Origin: a virus
Length of the DNA: 22,212 nucleotides
Direction: 5' to 3' (one strand)
Virus record (IMG/VR): IMGVR_UViG_3300030389_003358
Span: 1-22,212 of that record
Part shown: positions 1 through 6,898 of the stretch, in pieces
Layout: every line of letters begins with the position of its first letter
Position numbering within the stretch: position 1 is the stretch's first letter
Notes under the pieces: model-generated
Told to the model about the DNA's origin: nothing
Database searches by the model: none
The model's input: the letters and a program-made list of their open reading frames with translations, nothing else
Program-made: the position numbers and the translations under genes

Positions 1-296
1 TCGTCTGAAACTATTTCTACACTCTTACCGTTTTCAGAATAGGTTGTACTATCGTCAGCATAAATGTCTAATGCTCTTGTAATCTCTGGATAGTGGTCCA
101 TCTCTTCATAATCTCTTATTCTATCAAGACGATCAGCACCACCTACTAGTCCTTCACCATAAAGACTTTGTGATGCTTTCTGAAAACTATCAAAGGCTCT
201 TTTCTGTGCATTACTGCCTGGCCGTTCTGTTGGGACTTTATACTGTGCAGAACCACCACGTAGTAATCTTCTCAGTATGTCAAACCTATCTGCCAT
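1..296 (-). CDS. gp20: Portal vertex protein, N-terminal fragment (T4 gp20-like)
   Basis: The gene starts with ATG at 294-296 and runs off the left edge of the window, so only about 98 N-terminal residues are visible. I translated it by hand; it opens MADRFDILRRLLRGG and contains MDHYPEITRALDIYADD. That acidic 'MDxYPEIxxALDIYADxxT' segment is characteristic of T4-type portal proteins, the dodecameric ring at the head vertex through which DNA is packaged and ejected. It lies directly downstream of the XhlA-like gene and the large terminase, so three packaging-region genes are consecutive. The identification rests on this one conserved block and on gene context. Full length and C-terminus cannot be judged here. 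Confidence 0.85.
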   Translation of the reverse strand, partial: MADRFDILRRLLRGGSAQYKVPTERPGSNAQKRAFDSFQKASQSLYGEGLVGGADRLDRIRDYEEMDHYPEITRALDIYADDSTTYSENGKSVEIVSD

Positions 297-302
297 TATT
301 CA

Positions 303-515
303 CTATCCTTGTTGTGAGAAAAATAAAACTATACCTAATACCACAGGAATCAAACCAGCAATTCCACCCCAAATACTTGCCTTTACTTTTAGGGTAGCAA
401 TCTCTACTTGAATGCTTGTGAGTTTGTCTTCTATCGTTTTAAAATCAGAGTCATGTGCATCTAATTTGTTGATAACCATTTTTTGATACTGCTCCCAACC
501 ATTTAGATCAGCCAT
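303..515 (-). CDS. Small XhlA-like membrane protein (holin-like)
   Basis: This is a 70-residue protein with a polar, heptad-like N-terminal half (about residues 10-45, likely coiled coil) and a single hydrophobic segment at about 48-66 (IWGGIAGLIPVVLGIVLFF), followed by a short polar tail. That layout matches the haemolysin XhlA family, small membrane-anchored phage proteins often found next to lysis genes. Its ATG at 513-515 lies inside the last codons of the terminase gene (13-bp overlap), so translation is probably coupled. A lysis role is inferred from architecture only. It could equally be an unrelated single-pass membrane protein lodged between terminase and portal. Confidence 0.6.
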   Translation of the reverse strand: MADLNGWEQYQKMVINKLDAHDSDFKTIEDKLTSIQVEIATLKVKASIWGGIAGLIPVVLGIVLFFSQQG

Positions 516-2158
516 CTCATGCTCTCTTTCTGACCGTTGCCGACATCAAATGTAAATTCACTGTCATTGTTATTGTTTTGATTCCCATAAACACCATACT
601 CAAAAGGTGTATTATTAAAATTGAGGCCCGAAAGCATTTCTTTCGTCACCTCTTCATTTTGAGAATTAAACTTCAAAGTTGTGTTTCTTACATACATTCC
701 CATTGATAAGGACATAACTAGATCATCATTATAACTTGACAGTGCTTCTGGTTTCCCGTTATGAAATACAAATGTCTCTAACTCAGCAATGGTTCTCTTT
801 GAATGTAAGGTAAAATCGTGTGTTCTTAAATCTTCTTCCATACGTGCAATACACGCTGGTCTACTCTTCATACTCATAGTAAAGCCAGGCACTGCATTTT
901 TTGGTACATTGTAAATATCATATTGTAATTGATTAGCGTTACTTTCATGTATTTTTGTTAGGTCTTTAATCGTCCAATACATATTCTTGTATTCCATCTC
1001 TAATATTTTCATAACAACATGATGACCCATAGAAGCATTTTCAACTACGATGTAAGCGTTGTTGTATTGAACAGCAGTGTTATGTATAAGATGAGAATAA
1101 GCATCAGTGTTTACTTTACCCTTATACTCTGCAACTTGTTCATAGTTTTCTATATCTATAACATGAAAGGCAGAATAGTCTTTTCCATCGCCACGAGAAA
1201 CGTCAGCAGAAATAAGATATTCTTTTGTGTAGTCGGGATATTTCCAAATCCATAAACCTTTATCAACCCAAGTCTTTTCTTCGGGTTCTCTTACAAATGG
1301 TCTAAAACCATCATCAGCGGGCTCTTCTTCAGTGGGGTGTTCTTCATACCATTGTAATGCTTTTACACTCACAACATTGTTACCCGATTGTAGAAAGTCA
1401 CAATCGTGTTCCTGTGCAAATGCTTGTTCACCTATTTTTCTTTTTTCTAATCTACCCCATTCAGCATCTCTGTCGGGGTGAAGATTCCACGGCAGTCTTA
1501 TTGGATTGAATGAGATTGTAGCATTACCAACTTTTTCTGTAGTCCCTGCCTCTGCCTCAATGTATGTTTTGTGGAACCAATTACCAATACCGTTTGGTGA
1601 AGACAATACAATACAATCACCACCAGTAGATAGTGTAGGTTGAGCAGCAACCCAAATAGTATCCATAGCTTTTATAAAAGCTGCCTCATCAATAATCAAT
1701 AAACTAAGTGCCTCTGAACGAGCAGCATCTTTTGAGTTTGAACCTGTAGCACCAGCTTTTATTTTACTACCGTTTTCTAATTCAATACTCTGTCTATTGT
1801 CAACTAGTAAATTACTTTTCAAAAAGTCTGGCACTTCTTCTAAGAACACTCTTACCTTATCAACTAAGTTTGTTGCTGTATCTCTCTTTGTAGCAAGGAT
1901 AAAGATTTCTTTGTCTTTGAAAAAGTTAGCCATCCATGCGGCGTAAGCTGCACACAAAGTACTAATACCTAATTGTCTGGCTTTCAGAATGACGTTGTAT
2001 GATTTGTCTAAAAACTCATTGAGTGTTTCTTCTTGGAAGTCGTATAACTCAAATGGCATCAATCCCTTCTTTGGGTGTCTTACTCTGCCATAAGTTTTGA
2101 AAAAGTATATAGGGTCTTTCCTACACTTAATGTATTCTTTTAGTTCTTCTTCTGTCAT
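503..2158 (-). CDS. terL: Terminase large subunit (T4 gp17-like packaging ATPase/nuclease)
   Basis: This 551-residue protein powers DNA translocation into the prohead and cuts the concatemer. The N-terminal ATPase domain shows the phage-type Walker A variant ARQLGIST at residues 60-67, a Walker B segment LLIIDEAA at about 153-160 and the coupling motif LSSPNG near 185-190. The C-terminal RNase H-like nuclease domain is marked by LISADVSRGDGKDYSAF, with the first acidic residue, then by VVENASMG and by YNDDLVMSLSMG, with the late acidic pair. Length is within the usual range for gp17-type proteins (about 550-610). It starts at ATG 2156-2158 and its last codons overlap the XhlA-like gene. All key motifs look intact. 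Confidence 0.95.
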   Translation of the reverse strand: MTEEELKEYIKCRKDPIYFFKTYGRVRHPKKGLMPFELYDFQEETLNEFLDKSYNVILKARQLGISTLCAAYAAWMANFFKDKEIFILATKRDTATNLVDKVRVFLEEVPDFLKSNLLVDNRQSIELENGSKIKAGATGSNSKDAARSEALSLLIIDEAAFIKAMDTIWVAAQPTLSTGGDCIVLSSPNGIGNWFHKTYIEAEAGTTEKVGNATISFNPIRLPWNLHPDRDAEWGRLEKRKIGEQAFAQEHDCDFLQSGNNVVSVKALQWYEEHPTEEEPADDGFRPFVREPEEKTWVDKGLWIWKYPDYTKEYLISADVSRGDGKDYSAFHVIDIENYEQVAEYKGKVNTDAYSHLIHNTAVQYNNAYIVVENASMGHHVVMKILEMEYKNMYWTIKDLTKIHESNANQLQYDIYNVPKNAVPGFTMSMKSRPACIARMEEDLRTHDFTLHSKRTIAELETFVFHNGKPEALSSYNDDLVMSLSMGMYVRNTTLKFNSQNEEVTKEMLSGLNFNNTPFEYGVYGNQNNNNDSEFTFDVGNGQKESMRWLI

Positions 2159-2167
2159 TCTATTTCA

Positions 2168-2470
2168 CTATGAAAAAGTTCTTGGTGAGAAATTTCTGTT
2201 TATAACCGTTACACTTCTTATATTATCTAACTTAAATCTTTTTATTCTATCATTGTTACTCACAGCTAGTGTTACATCATAACCCCAAAAATAATTATCA
2301 TCTATTTCATAGGGTTCTAAATTTCTAACAACTATATCGCCTCGTTCTTTTCTACCAAATGGTTTTGGTTTCTTGAACTCTTTATCTTCCTTCTTGTATC
2401 GGATACGAACAATTTTTCTATTGGTCATTCCCTCTTGGAGCAAACTTTTGTTTCTACTGCTTATAGGCAT
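2168..2470 (-). CDS. Small WYL-domain-like protein beside the terminase
   Basis: I place the start at ATG 2468-2470, two bases after the upstream stop, rather than at a TTG 27 bases further up. The resulting 100-residue protein has the layout of a lone WYL (SH3-barrel) domain: a short helix (LLQEGMTNRK), then IVRIRYKKED, a basic linker, VRNLEPYEIDDNYFWGYDV and a final IKRFKLDNIRSVTVINRNF. In WYL domains the equivalent parts are xIxYxxx, R-x-v-x-P-x-x-l, a Y/W-L-x-a/g strand and xRxFrldRI. These domains usually bind ligands or nucleic acid as part of larger regulators. Here there is no DNA-binding domain. The assignment is by eye and tentative; its place just before the terminase might suggest a packaging accessory. 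Confidence 0.5.
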   Translation of the reverse strand: MPISSRNKSLLQEGMTNRKIVRIRYKKEDKEFKKPKPFGRKERGDIVVRNLEPYEIDDNYFWGYDVTLAVSNNDRIKRFKLDNIRSVTVINRNFSPRTFS

Positions 2471-2471
2471 A

Positions 2472-2717
2472 TTATTTGTTATCCATCTCTGAATCAAGGT
2501 CAGTTATAATATTGCTTCTTTTTTTATAATCTTCTAAATTAGTAACTCTTATACTAAGTTGTTCTGATTCTTTTATAATATATGCAACCACCCTATCATC
2601 TACATATTGATTTACGGTCATGTTCATCTGTCTTAGTGTGTGAGCGTTTACGTGTTCATGCCACACATTCAAAATACCTACTCCTAAACCGATACCTTCT
2701 TGTGTAGTTAGGGGCAT
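2472..2717 (-). CDS. Hypothetical protein, 81 residues
   Basis: The ATG at 2715-2717 is preceded by a strong ribosome site, TAGGAG eight bases upstream. The protein begins MPLTTQEGIGLGVGILNVW and has a helical, mostly polar body (NVWHEHVNAHTLRQMNMTVNQYV) ending in a charged tail. I do not recognise the family. It sits between the last MKL-type head-associated gene and the WYL-like gene, and ends two bases before the next ATG, so the three form one translational unit leading into the terminase. Size and position would fit a packaging or head-completion accessory protein, but nothing in the residues shows this. Confidence 0.75.
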   Translation of the reverse strand: MPLTTQEGIGLGVGILNVWHEHVNAHTLRQMNMTVNQYVDDRVVAYIIKESEQLSIRVTNLEDYKKRSNIITDLDSEMDNK

Positions 2718-2734
2718 ATATTAACTCCTATTGT

Positions 2735-3787
2735 TTATGACCTTTTCTTTCTTCCTGCACAATGAGCCTTCTGGCTAAATCCTTTTGGATTATTGCAATC
2801 AATGCTCCTCTTATACTTCTGACTCCAACCCTCGTTCTTCTTCTTTGTTTTCTTTTTCATTCCATTTATAAAAGAACGATAAACACCAGCAGCTGACTTC
2901 TTACCCATTTCTCTTGCTCTTTGTTCCATTGCAACTGCCGCTTGTATTTTATGAGCGTGTGACTTACCACTACCTTTTATTTTTCTAACAGATGCTTCGG
3001 CATCTTTTACTGTGGCAAACTTCAAACCCTTGATTGTTCCTTTAGGATTTTCGTCTGTGTATAAATCACTGTGACTAGATGATTGTCTGTGTTGTCCTTT
3101 TTTTCTTGGAATCCTTTTCGCTTCGTCTAAACCATCTTCATCATTTTTTGGTGGGTTTAGACGTTCAAGTTTATTTATTTTATACTCTGGTTCTAACTCA
3201 TGTTCTAATTCATTACGAGACAATTTTGTATTTATGAAGGCGACAACTTGATAGTCTAAAACGCCTGAACCAATCTCTGCTACCTTCACAGGTGTAAGCT
3301 TATCTATCTTAATATTTTTAAGAGCAAAATGAAACTTCAGCTCATCAATTTTATCTTTTCTATTTTTCTCTGTTGTAAATGGGATTGATAACACTACCTT
3401 ATACTTTCTAACCTCTTCTTCAACATCTTCATACAACGACTTCATTATTGCCCATGAAACAGATGAAACAGATGAAACAGAAGATGCAGATAGTGCAGAA
3501 GATAAACTCATCTCTGCAACAAATGTGTCGGGATAGTCGTTGTATAGACCATACTGTGCAATGATCTTGTCAACATCTTTTTGATCTGATGCTCCTCTTA
3601 CAGAGGCAACTATTTTCTTCATAGCACCTTGACCGGCACCAAGAGAGGCCAATCTTACAGTAATCATTGATAACCACTTTTGTAGCGCTTTGTTTGAGCC
3701 ACCACTATTAGCAAGTTCAACATACTTACTTATTAGGTATTCAATGTTATTGTCATCACCCTCTTTTATAATTGAAGATAGCTTCAT
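2735..3787 (-). CDS. MKL-leader protein of 350 residues with basic C-terminal modules
   Basis: It starts MKLSSIIKEG, the shared leader of this cluster, with a possible prohead-protease site I7-K8-E9|G10. The N-terminal third is helical and contains a Ser/Val repeat (SVSSVSSVS). A middle region of about 130 residues looks alpha/beta (KYKVVLSIPFTTEK...). A second perfect (I/L)xE|A-type site, LDE|AKRIP, precedes a very basic C-terminus. That part contains HSDLYTDENPKGTIKG, a KSHAHKIQAAVAMEQRA helix and a final Cys-containing module, CNNPKGFSQKAHCAGRKK. As far as I recall, the last two occur in many marine phage proteins of unknown role. The start overlaps the previous stop by one base (TAATG). 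I infer a packaged internal head protein, probably processed, with a nucleic-acid-binding tail. Confidence 0.8.
   Translation of the reverse strand: MKLSSIIKEGDDNNIEYLISKYVELANSGGSNKALQKWLSMITVRLASLGAGQGAMKKIVASVRGASDQKDVDKIIAQYGLYNDYPDTFVAEMSLSSALSASSVSSVSSVSWAIMKSLYEDVEEEVRKYKVVLSIPFTTEKNRKDKIDELKFHFALKNIKIDKLTPVKVAEIGSGVLDYQVVAFINTKLSRNELEHELEPEYKINKLERLNPPKNDEDGLDEAKRIPRKKGQHRQSSSHSDLYTDENPKGTIKGLKFATVKDAEASVRKIKGSGKSHAHKIQAAVAMEQRAREMGKKSAAGVYRSFINGMKKKTKKKNEGWSQKYKRSIDCNNPKGFSQKAHCAGRKKRS
3454..3480. repeat. Three tandem 9-bp units (ATGAAACAG)
   Basis: The 9-mer ATGAAACAG occurs three times head to tail. Read on the coding (minus) strand it gives in-frame Ser-Val-Ser units inside the 350-residue MKL protein, so copy-number change would keep the frame. 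Confidence 0.85.
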
Positions 3788-4056
3788 TATTTATCTGCCT
3801 CTACTGACTTCAACACTTCTTGTAAGTCTGCTAGTATATCAAACATTTCGGGCCCTTGATCGTAATTACCACTCTTCTTTGTGCGGCCGTGTCGTAGCTT
3901 TAAAGCAGATTGTATTTGTTTTATAGTTTTGTCAATACCTTTTGAGTATCCTTCGTAAGCCTGTTTAGCTTGTGGATTAGGAAGTGGTGCGGCCTTCTTT
4001 TTCATTGGAGGCTTTCTGCCTGTTGGTGACTTATATCTTACTTCTGTTAATTTCAT
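3787..4056 (-). CDS. MKL-leader small basic protein, paralogue of the 6313-6570 gene
   Basis: This 89-residue protein opens MKLTEVRYKSPTG. It has the MKL(S/T) start of the cluster but lacks the hydrophobic-x-Glu cleavage position seen in its neighbours. After a Pro/Lys-rich linker, the C-terminal half (IDKTIKQIQSALKLRHGRTK, then a K-x-G-x-Y-x-Q stretch and FDILADLQEVL) aligns with the C-terminal half of the 85-residue protein at 6313-6570 (IKKIEAALKTRESRTRKKG, FYEQ, FDIQEHLGAAL). The two look like diverged duplicates of a helical hairpin. Function is unknown. Its stop overlaps the ATG of the 350-residue gene by one base, which suggests coupled translation. Confidence 0.75.
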   Translation of the reverse strand: MKLTEVRYKSPTGRKPPMKKKAAPLPNPQAKQAYEGYSKGIDKTIKQIQSALKLRHGRTKKSGNYDQGPEMFDILADLQEVLKSVEADK

Positions 4057-4073
4057 TTTATTTTCCTCATAGG

Positions 4074-4097
4074 GTGGGGCGCCCGTAGACGCCCCAC
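4074..4097. terminator. Strong GC stem-loop (terminator or processing hairpin)
   Basis: GTGGGGCG at 4074-4081 pairs perfectly with CGCCCCAC at 4090-4097 around an 8-base loop. In a region this AT-rich an 8-bp, nearly all-GC stem is striking. It lies between the stop of the 109-residue membrane protein and the next gene. No clear U-run follows it on the minus strand, so it may be a weak attenuator or an mRNA-stabilising 3' hairpin rather than a classic terminator. Confidence 0.5.
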
Positions 4098-4105
4098 ATT
4101 GTTAT

Positions 4106-4435
4106 TTACTTAAGCTCTTCAGCAGCTTTCTTTATGTCACCGAATGTTTCGGCAACTTTCTTTGAACCACCTGCAAGTAGCCCAGCAGTTAGGACTTGAC
4201 CTAACATTGTTGCATCACCATTGAATAGCATTGCAACTAAATCTACTGGAACCTCTTTGGCAATAAGAAAAGAAACACCCCAAGAAATGGGAACCTTCAA
4301 TCCCTTACCACCAACATACTTTGCATAATATTTCCAATTGAACAAGGTAGCTAAACCTCTCTCAATCACGACAGAGAGAGCGATAAGTAATGCAAATACA
4401 CTAGCTACGTTCTCCAATACGGGTCCAAACTCCAT
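4106..4435 (-). CDS. Small hydrophobic membrane protein
   Basis: This 109-residue protein starts at ATG 4433-4435 with a GGAG site upstream. It has a long hydrophobic N-terminal segment at about residues 8-32 (VASVFALLIALSVVIERGLA), amphipathic hydrophobic stretches around 48-58 and 64-72, a Gly/Ala-rich segment (VLTAGLLAGG) and a charged helical tail (KKVAETFGDIKKAAEELK). It could be a holin-like or head-membrane protein; I know no family for it. It follows the intergenic TATAAATAT element and precedes a strong GC hairpin, so it may be a separately controlled cistron inside the internal-protein cluster. Confidence 0.7.
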   Translation of the reverse strand: MEFGPVLENVASVFALLIALSVVIERGLATLFNWKYYAKYVGGKGLKVPISWGVSFLIAKEVPVDLVAMLFNGDATMLGQVLTAGLLAGGSKKVAETFGDIKKAAEELK

Positions 4436-4479
4436 AAATACTCTCCGTAATAATGATAATAATTTACATAAACCCTTTG

Positions 4480-4488
4480 TATAAATAT
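4480..4488. promoter_or_regulatory. TATAAATAT intergenic motif (copy 1 of 3)
   Basis: The 9-mer lies in the 74-base gap between the 86-residue and 109-residue genes, 45 bases upstream of the latter's ATG. The same 9-mer appears in two other gaps (10049, 14860). It contains the T4 late-promoter core TATAAATA, but on the plus strand; read with the genes it is ATATTTATA. It may be a promoter element of altered form or orientation. Confidence 0.35.
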
Positions 4489-4509
4489 TATTTTATATCA
4501 ATAAGAAAC

Positions 4510-4770
4510 CTATGCCATTAGATCAATGTTCTGGCCTTGAGTCACAAACTCTAAAGTTTTATTCATACTCTCTTGAGTTTTCTTGATGTCATTAATGCCA
4601 CCTAAAGGAGTGTCTGTTCGCATTGTTGGATTAATCATAGACCCAAGTTTCCATTCGGGACTAGTGATTCCTTTACCCTTTACTGGATCGGCGAGTTGAC
4701 CATTTGTCATTCCATAAAGTTCTACTGGAATAACAGAAGATACTGGTGGTGGTGGTTTACTAACAATCAT
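4510..4770 (-). CDS. Hypothetical protein, 86 residues
   Basis: I use the ATG at 4768-4770, which has GGAG eight bases upstream, rather than a TTG 33 bases earlier. The protein opens MIVSKPPPPVSSVIPVELYG and is Pro-, Gly- and Thr-rich with few predicted secondary elements until a short C-terminal helix (KKTQESMNKTLEFV). The ATG lies 11 bases inside the end of the cupin-like gene, so the two are probably co-translated. It lacks the MKL leader. I do not recognise it. The Pro-rich N-terminus and lack of hydrophobic segments suggest a small soluble or structural linker protein. Confidence 0.65.
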   Translation of the reverse strand: MIVSKPPPPVSSVIPVELYGMTNGQLADPVKGKGITSPEWKLGSMINPTMRTDTPLGGINDIKKTQESMNKTLEFVTQGQNIDLMA

Positions 4771-5035
4771 TATCAGTTCTCCAAGATACCACAAGGTCTT
4801 CAAATCCTTTGATGACCCTATGAAAAGTTCCTTTTGGTATAAAGTATTTACTACCTTCTACAAGTGTAGTAGGCATTTCTTCATCCATCTGCAAACACCA
4901 ACCTCCAGACTTTATTACTTCTATCAGCCTGTCTTCTTTATCACGATGCCAAACTAGTTCGTCTTCAGAAACCTCATTAGAGAAAGTTCTTACTATCTTT
5001 TCTCCTTCTTTAATTTGTTGATAAGGACTTACCAA
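4760..5035 (-). CDS. Small cupin-like protein (TTG start)
   Basis: This is a 91-residue protein with a likely single cupin-like barrel. It shows VRTFSNEVSEDELVWHRDKE, a glycine turn (KSGGWCLQMDEE), then EGSKYFIPKGTFHRVIKG, where the 'F-I-P-x-G-x-x-H-R' strand is typical of small metal-binding cupins. Candidate metal ligands are the His in VWHRD and the His in GTFHR, with acidic residues between. The only in-frame start is TTG at 5033-5035, overlapping the upstream stop. The true start might lie slightly further in, because a stronger AAGGAG sequence occurs inside the first codons. N-terminal IKE|G also resembles a prohead-protease site. Enzymatic activity is not established. Confidence 0.6.
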   Translation of the reverse strand: MVSPYQQIKEGEKIVRTFSNEVSEDELVWHRDKEDRLIEVIKSGGWCLQMDEEMPTTLVEGSKYFIPKGTFHRVIKGFEDLVVSWRTDNDC

Positions 5036-5604
5036 AATACACCACGTGCTCCAGATAATCCAAGTGACTTGGCAAATCTTGGTAATCTACATGACCAGTA
5101 ACCTGCTTTTGTTTTATCTTTTTTTGTGGGACAGTTATGTCTATCACTAAATGCCTTACGAGCCTTTGGGTCTTTTAGTTTCACGGCTAGTTTACCGCCG
5201 CCACTCTTAGCACCAAACTCTACTCGTTTTACTTTTTTAGTTTTGGGATTCATAACATAGACATAGAACTTTTTACTACCACCCCTCTTAGGTTTGTTTA
5301 AGTCAACCTTTCTACCTTGATACTCTGCCTCATTCATCTCAACCATGATGGGACAATCCAACGGCACTCTCATTCCCTCACACTCACCAAACGTCCCTAT
5401 ATCGGTTTCTAACAGTTCTTGATCAACATAGGATAATTCACCCAACTTACCCTCGTTATAAAGCCTACGGGCTTCTCTGAGTGTAGCAAAGTAACTCTCA
5501 CTATACATTCTAAAAATACTTTCAGATAGTGGGACTTTGTTTTCTCTATGATAGTCAAGAGCCTCGTTTATTGTTTCTTCTTTTATAATGTCTGTTAGTT
5601 TCAT
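5029..5604 (-). CDS. MKL-leader protein with Cys/Lys-rich C-terminal module, 191 residues
   Basis: It opens MKLTDIIKEETINEALDYH. Two possible gp21-type cleavage sites lie within fifteen residues: I7-K8-E9|E10 and I12-N13-E14|A15, the second a full match to (I/L)xE|A. The middle is helical and acidic (FATLREARRLYNEGKLGELS). The C-terminal ~85 residues are very basic and carry KKFYVYVMNPKTKKVKRVEF and a conserved-looking module, RHNCPTKKDKTKAGYWSCRL, ending at LGLSGARGVFW. I recall the same C-terminal module on many T4-like marine phage proteins of unknown function. Its ATG overlaps the upstream stop (ATGA). I infer a packaged, DNA-associated internal head protein. Confidence 0.8.
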   Translation of the reverse strand: MKLTDIIKEETINEALDYHRENKVPLSESIFRMYSESYFATLREARRLYNEGKLGELSYVDQELLETDIGTFGECEGMRVPLDCPIMVEMNEAEYQGRKVDLNKPKRGGSKKFYVYVMNPKTKKVKRVEFGAKSGGGKLAVKLKDPKARKAFSDRHNCPTKKDKTKAGYWSCRLPRFAKSLGLSGARGVFW

Positions 5605-5996
5605 TTAAAATACTTTCTTAAAATTTCTCTATCAACTTTAGGCATTTGTTTTTTGTTTGATGCATTTTTAGGATTGTTCCAAATGTCAGCCAATTGAGAT
5701 TTCAATTTACTTGTAATACCAACAGCACGCCAACCACCCTTTTCAAAACCCTGTTTATCTTTGTCTTGTTTACTCCAACTACCCGTCTGAAAATCTTGAA
5801 AGTAATCTGTATCTACATTAAAGATAACACCAGACCATCTTTCCCGAGCACCCATACTAATCTTTGAGGTGGCAAGAAAAATGTCACGTTTCTTTCCTTT
5901 GTAAAACCATGCTTGATTTGATTTAGTAACTGGTTTTGCAGATGATGGGTCTACACCACGACCAACTTTCTCTACTAGTAATTCACTTAGTTTCAT
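5601..5996 (-). CDS. MKL-leader protein, 131 residues
   Basis: It begins MKLSELLVEKVGRG, with the leader and a possible cut at L7-V8-E9|K10. The mature part would be mostly beta/alpha with many aromatics (AWFYKGKKRDIFLATSKI, YFQDFQTGSWSKQDKDKQ) and a basic helical C-terminus (KVDREILRKYFK). I do not recognise a family. It has no cysteines and no membrane segment, so it is likely a soluble protein of about 14 kDa after processing. The start at ATG 5994-5996 is fixed by the shared leader. It follows the 97-residue MKL gene after a short gap and overlaps the next MKL gene by four bases. Confidence 0.75.
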   Translation of the reverse strand: MKLSELLVEKVGRGVDPSSAKPVTKSNQAWFYKGKKRDIFLATSKISMGARERWSGVIFNVDTDYFQDFQTGSWSKQDKDKQGFEKGGWRAVGITSKLKSQLADIWNNPKNASNKKQMPKVDREILRKYFK

Positions 5997-6005
5997 TATT
6001 ATTCC

Positions 6006-6299
6006 CTATGAGATGTAAGCGTTTAACTCAAATTGATTTTTCATACCGTAGACTTGGAAGACTAGCATATTCTTTACTGGCTTTCCTCTTCTTGTCAAAC
6101 CGACTTTGAATTCATGTGTCTTACCGACACTAGGACGAGCACGATTATAACGACCACCCATTACAACTTGTGATTGAAAATCATCTTGGTCTACCTCATA
6201 ACCTTTCTTCGTTGCCATCTTTACAGCTTCTTGAGCAGCAGAAGAAAATGATTTATGATAAATCTTATAGTTTTCGTTTAGTACTTTTGATAATTTCAT
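6006..6299 (-). CDS. MKL-leader protein, 97 residues
   Basis: It begins MKLSKVLNENYKIY, with a possible cut at L7-N8-E9|N10. The remainder looks like a compact alpha/beta domain: a helix SSAAQEAVKMATKKGYEVD, then a basic turn GGRYNRARPSVGKTHEFKVG and two strands (KPVKNMLVFQVYGM, FELNAYIS). I recall similar 'K-S-F-x-x-A-x-x-x-A-V-x-x-A-x-x-K-G-Y' and 'YGM...ELNAYI' small proteins in marine myoviruses, all unannotated. Whether it binds nucleic acid or a host target is unknown. Context and leader suggest packaging inside the head. Confidence 0.75.
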   Translation of the reverse strand: MKLSKVLNENYKIYHKSFSSAAQEAVKMATKKGYEVDQDDFQSQVVMGGRYNRARPSVGKTHEFKVGLTRRGKPVKNMLVFQVYGMKNQFELNAYIS

Positions 6300-6312
6300 T
6301 TTGTCTCTCTAC

Positions 6313-6570
6313 TTAGTCAAGTTGTATCGGCGATTTTATAACAGCTAATGCAGCGCCCAAATGCTCTTGTATGTCAAAAAGTTGTTGGCTCTGCTCGTAG
6401 AAACCTTTTTTACGTGTCCGAGATTCTCTTGTCTTCAAAGCTGCCTCTATCTTCTTTATCTCTCTCTTGATGTCTTTCATCATCTTATCATATTCTTTTA
6501 TGTCTGTATCAGTTCCAGAAGTGGCTGACCCGCGCTTCTTCACTTCATCCATCGCTTTATTTAGTTTCAT
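6313..6570 (-). CDS. MKL-leader helical protein, paralogue of the 3787-4056 gene
   Basis: This 85-residue protein begins MKLNKAMDEVKKRG, with a possible cut at M7-D8-E9|V10. The body is a likely helical hairpin: KEYDKMMKDIKREIKKIEAA, a basic RESRTRKKGFYEQ turn and FDIQEHLGAALAVIK. This half aligns with residues ~37-85 of the 3787-4056 product: both share I-x-x-I-x-x-A-L-K-x-R, R-T-x-K-x-G, Y-x-Q and F-D-I in the same order. I infer a gene duplication within the cluster. The mature function is unknown; the basic turn could contact DNA. Confidence 0.75.
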   Translation of the reverse strand: MKLNKAMDEVKKRGSATSGTDTDIKEYDKMMKDIKREIKKIEAALKTRESRTRKKGFYEQSQQLFDIQEHLGAALAVIKSPIQLD

Positions 6571-6579
6571 TTTGTCTCT

Positions 6580-6888
6580 CTACTTTTGTAGTATTGCCTT
6601 TTTCTTAGGTTTACCCTTACTACCGTAATGTTTACGTTTTCTTGCAACTGCATTCTTCTTTTCTTTCTTACTCATACGATCAGCGACAGACTTCTTACGA
6701 CACTTTGGATAAGCACGTTGTCCACCTTTACGGGACTTCTTACCAGCAGATGCTCCACAAGGCGGGTGACTACCGTCTTTATTAGTACGACTAATGTCAA
6801 CCCACTTCTCTCTGAACCACTTGCCTAAACTTCCCTTAGTCTTTTCATCCATCTGTTCAAGTGTTTCTAAAACTTCACTTAGTTTCAT
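6580..6888 (-). CDS. MKL-leader, Lys/Cys-rich small protein, 102 residues
   Basis: It begins MKLSEVLETLEQMDE, with V6-L7-E8|T9 as the likely cleavage position. The rest is extremely basic and includes KWFREKWVDISRTNKDG, then HPPCGASAGKKSRKGGQRAY, PKCRKKSVADRMSKKEKK and a Lys-rich end. The two cysteines sit in 'HPPCG' and 'YPKCR'. I recall a similar KWFxEKWVDISR...HPPCG...YPKCR unit in marine phage and giant-virus proteins of unknown role. High charge and cysteines suggest nucleic-acid binding, perhaps with one metal. It is a good candidate for a DNA-packaged internal protein. Confidence 0.75.
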   Translation of the reverse strand: MKLSEVLETLEQMDEKTKGSLGKWFREKWVDISRTNKDGSHPPCGASAGKKSRKGGQRAYPKCRKKSVADRMSKKEKKNAVARKRKHYGSKGKPKKKAILQK

Positions 6889-6898
6889 AGTCTATCTC

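Noticed and set aside
170-397. Plus-strand ORF of 75 codons
   Set aside because: It overlaps the portal and XhlA-like genes on the other strand, has no ribosome site and looks like a shadow of them.
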